Of a DNA stretch of 8,972 bases, positions 6,947 through 8,972 are shown one piece after another. Source of the stretch: an uncultured Saprospiraceae bacterium (lineage in GTDB: Bacteria; Bacteroidota; Bacteroidia; Chitinophagales; Saprospiraceae); contig CALHUZ010000581.1 of the NCBI GenBank assembly GCA_938039305.1, positions 1 through 8,972 on the forward strand, read 5' to 3'. Position 1 is the stretch's first letter, and the number at the start of each line of letters is the position of its first letter. The notes below the pieces were generated by a model. It was given only the letters and a program-made list of their open reading frames with translations. It ran no database searches and was not told the origin of the DNA. The translations under genes and the position numbers were made by a program.

Positions 6947-8329
6947 ATGATTATTCAAAATACACTTGTCGATATAGCTTACCTCATAGGTGCAGTCTCA
7001 TTCGTATGGGGACTAAGATTGTTGGGTTCGCCAGATACGGCGCGTAAAGGAAATACTTATGCTGCCTTTGGTATGGGCTTAGGAATATTAGCAGTATTGT
7101 TAGATCCTCGTATAGATGGCGGTGGAAATTACGCATGGATCGGTGGCGGTATGGTTGTAGGATCACTGATAGGATGGCTATCGGCTAAGAAGATCCAGAT
7201 GACTGCTATGCCTCAGATGGTATCTATCTTTAATGGCCTTGGAGGAGCATGTGCGGCGATTCTATCTATTGTAGAATTGACAACTCAAGATCTTGATACC
7301 GGTGGGATGGCCATCTCTCTTTTTGCATTGCTCATAGGTGCGATTGCATTTACGGGAAGTATGTTGGCTTACTTAAAACTGGATGGAAAATTAAAAGATA
7401 GTCAAGTTACTTGGCCAAAGCATAGCATCATCAATCAAGTACTTCTTCTGATTACAATTGGGTTCTTTATATACCTCATCGTAGTAGGCCATACTACTGG
7501 ACTTCTGATAGGATTCTTGGTATTGTCTCTTTTTTATGGTTGGAGTTTTGTTGCTCCGATCGGCGGTGCAGATATGCCGGTAGTGATATCACTACTGAAT
7601 TCATTCACGGGTATTTCAGCTGCTGCCGCTGGACTTATATATGGCAGTAATTTTATGTTGGTCGGTGGTATTCTTGTGGGTGCATCAGGCACGATACTCA
7701 CTGTGCTGATGTGTCAAGCGATGAATAGATCATTGTTCAATGTACTGATCGGAGGTTTTGCAGCTTCTGGTGGAGCAGCCGGAGCGGATGGAGACCAAGT
7801 TGCAAAATCTACTAATGCGATAGACTCTGCCATCTTACTGAATTATTCCAGTTCTGTGATGTTTGTTCCGGGCTATGGATTAGCAGTGGCACAAGCTCAG
7901 AAAGCACTCAAGGAATTAGATGATTTATTAGAATCTAATGGGGTAGATGTGAAGTATGCGATACATCCTGTAGCTGGTCGTATGCCTGGACATATGAATG
8001 TGCTTTTAGCAGAAGCCGATGTGCCATACCCTAAGTTGTTAGATCTGGATGAAGCGAATGCTGCTATACCCAGTACTGATGTTGTAGTTATTGTAGGAGC
8101 TAATGATGTTGTGAATCCTGCGGCCATTGACGACCCTTCAAGTTCTATCTATGGCATGCCAGTACTCAATGTATGGGAAGCAAAGCATGTCATCGTGATG
8201 AAGAGAAGTATGAGTACTGGATATGCAGGTATTCAAAATCAATTGTTTTTCCATGAGCGTACTAAGATGTTTTTTGGTGATGCAAAAGATAGCATTCAGA
8301 AGTTGACTGCTGAGGTTAAGAATTTATAG
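6947..8329 (+). CDS. pntB: NAD(P) transhydrogenase beta subunit (membrane domain plus NADP(H)-binding domain III)
   Basis: This 460-residue inner-membrane subunit carries most of the proton channel and the NADP(H) site; the complex uses inward proton flow to reduce NADP+ with NADH. Membrane helices fill about residues 1-270, including GGADMPVVISLLNSFTGIS at 206-224. Domain III follows: VPGYGLAVAQAQ at 307-318, HPVAGRMPGHMNVLLAEADV at 340-359, VIVGANDVVNPAA at 381-393, DPSSSIYGMPVL at 396-407, KRSMSTGYAGIQN at 419-431 and FFGDAK at 442-447. These are the NADP-binding motifs of the family, all intact. At the position of E. coli channel residue His91 (in a MPELVAILHSF-like segment) this protein has N96 (MPQMVSIFNGLGG), as in many three-subunit enzymes as I recall them. 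It is the last gene of the pnt operon; no clear T-run terminator follows. Confidence 0.97.
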   Translation: MIIQNTLVDIAYLIGAVSFVWGLRLLGSPDTARKGNTYAAFGMGLGILAVLLDPRIDGGGNYAWIGGGMVVGSLIGWLSAKKIQMTAMPQMVSIFNGLGGACAAILSIVELTTQDLDTGGMAISLFALLIGAIAFTGSMLAYLKLDGKLKDSQVTWPKHSIINQVLLLITIGFFIYLIVVGHTTGLLIGFLVLSLFYGWSFVAPIGGADMPVVISLLNSFTGISAAAAGLIYGSNFMLVGGILVGASGTILTVLMCQAMNRSLFNVLIGGFAASGGAAGADGDQVAKSTNAIDSAILLNYSSSVMFVPGYGLAVAQAQKALKELDDLLESNGVDVKYAIHPVAGRMPGHMNVLLAEADVPYPKLLDLDEANAAIPSTDVVVIVGANDVVNPAAIDDPSSSIYGMPVLNVWEAKHVIVMKRSMSTGYAGIQNQLFFHERTKMFFGDAKDSIQKLTAEVKNL

Positions 8330-8435
8330 TATCCTTCGTTTAATTATATTCTATTATTTGGCCCAGCCTTTTGGGTTCTCGATGCGTTAGTATATAGCAG
8401 AAAGTGATGTCCTACTTTCTGTGTTACTCCACTAC
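8330..8435. other. Intergenic leader between pntB and the MG2-domain gene
   Basis: This 106-base spacer holds two inverted repeats. The first is a short one, CCCA (8362-8365) with TGGG (8372-8375), and it has no T-run after it. The second is the perfect 8-bp hairpin listed separately. No clean promoter is visible; ATTATTTG near 8352-8359 only partly resembles the TAnnTTTG element. The downstream gene may therefore be read through from the pnt operon or from a weak promoter here. Confidence 0.4.
8398..8421 (+). promoter_or_regulatory. Perfect 8-bp hairpin in the leader of the MG2-domain gene
   Basis: CAGAAAGT (8398-8405) and ACTTTCTG (8414-8421) are exact inverse complements around an 8-base loop, and an outer G-U pair could extend the stem. 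The stem ends 14 bases before the start codon at 8436. It lacks a following T-run, so it is not an intrinsic terminator. It could affect ribosome access, mRNA processing or stability, or act as a protein-binding site. Confidence 0.4.
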
Positions 8436-8972
8436 ATGAATAGATTTCTTTCAATTGTTGTATCACTTGTCTTGAGCTTAACTTGCTTTGGTCAAGAGGT
8501 GCAAGATGCATTTGATCGATATCAAGAGTCAGTAGAAATTGAAAAAGTCTACGTCTCGTTAGATAAGCCTTACTATATACAAGAGAACGTGATATATGGA
8601 AAGGTGTATGTCGTAGATGGCCGAACACATCAACTTATCGATGAAGAATCTATCGTTCACTTGGATTGGATAGATCCAGACGGTACGATTCTTAAGGTTT
8701 ATGAGCTCAAAATAAAAAATGGGGTAGGGGCTTTTGATATTGAAACCTTCATAGATAACAAGACAGGTTCGTATACGCTTAGAGCTTATACGCAGTACCA
8801 ACTTAATTTTGATAAGCGCTATCTTTTTCAAAAAGAGGTCAGATTGATCAATCGACCTGACTATATGCCTAAAGAGCAAGATTCAATTGCTGATTATACA
8901 ATGCACTTTTTTCCAGAAGGTGGTGATCTCGTAGCTGGCTTGCAAAACTCTGTGGCTTTCAAATTAGAATCA
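8436..8972 (+). CDS. Secreted MG2-domain protein of Bacteroidota (C-terminus cut by window edge)
   Basis: The frame is open from the ATG at 8436 to the right edge, giving 179 residues with no stop. Residues 1-20 form a signal peptide ending in SLTCFGQ. The mature start, EKVYVSLDKPYYIQENVIYG at about 36-55, followed by LDWIDPDGTILKVY, GSYTLRAYTQYQLNF and FFPEGGDLVAGLQNSVAFKL, matches the MG2-like beta-sandwich found at the start of many large Bacteroidota proteins. As I recall, such proteins often continue to 800 residues or more and may carry a TonB-plug-like domain near the C-terminus; that part is not in view. Function is not established; a cell-envelope or adhesive role related to alpha-2-macroglobulin folds is an inference. 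LTCFG does not fit a lipobox well, so it is probably not a lipoprotein. It follows pntB on the same strand after 106 bases. Confidence 0.82.
   Translation, partial: MNRFLSIVVSLVLSLTCFGQEVQDAFDRYQESVEIEKVYVSLDKPYYIQENVIYGKVYVVDGRTHQLIDEESIVHLDWIDPDGTILKVYELKIKNGVGAFDIETFIDNKTGSYTLRAYTQYQLNFDKRYLFQKEVRLINRPDYMPKEQDSIADYTMHFFPEGGDLVAGLQNSVAFKLES

Noticed and set aside
8362..8375. CCCA/TGGG hairpin as a terminator of the pnt operon
   Set aside because: The stem has only four strong pairs and no T-run follows, so it does not meet the pattern of an intrinsic terminator.

Overview
The window looks like a chromosomal segment from a member of the Bacteroidota, possibly a marine Saprospira/Lewinella-type lineage (the lineage is a guess). 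The phylum call rests on four things: a TonB-dependent receptor with an N-terminal carboxypeptidase-regulatory-like domain, an OmpA-type peptidoglycan-binding domain behind thrombospondin type 3 repeats, an MG2-type secreted protein of a kind common in this phylum, and starts without clear Shine-Dalgarno sequences. Base composition leans to AT and is even across the genes. I see no sign of mobile DNA, phage, CRISPR, tRNA or rRNA.

Layout. Positions 1-1062, minus strand: the first 354 codons of a sodium/sugar symporter of the SGLT type, cut by the left edge. Positions 1063-1438: a 376-base divergent intergenic region with an 8-bp inverted repeat. Positions 1439-5299, plus strand: one very large gene (1286 codons) that joins a complete TonB-dependent receptor (CarboxypepD_reg-like domain, plug, beta-barrel) to eight thrombospondin type 3 calcium-binding repeats and a C-terminal OmpA domain. 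Positions 5363-5397: a strong intrinsic terminator. Positions 5531-8329: a compact three-gene operon, pntAA-pntAB-pntB, for the proton-translocating NAD(P) transhydrogenase in its three-subunit form. Positions 8436-8972: the first 179 codons of a secreted or outer-membrane-associated MG2-domain protein, cut by the right edge and preceded by a perfect 8-bp hairpin in its leader.

How the genes may work together. The symporter would use the sodium gradient to bring a hexose-like sugar across the inner membrane. The divergent receptor would import an unknown ligand across the outer membrane using TonB energy, so a shared substrate is possible but unproven. The transhydrogenase uses the proton gradient to make NADPH and is probably an independent housekeeping operon.

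The most unusual item is the receptor-TSP3-OmpA fusion. The C-terminus of a TonB-dependent barrel lies in the periplasm, so the OmpA domain would be placed where it can grip peptidoglycan, with the calcium-binding repeats acting as a stiff spacer. This copies the barrel-TSP3-OmpA plan of OprF-like porins but uses a 22-stranded active transporter as the barrel.
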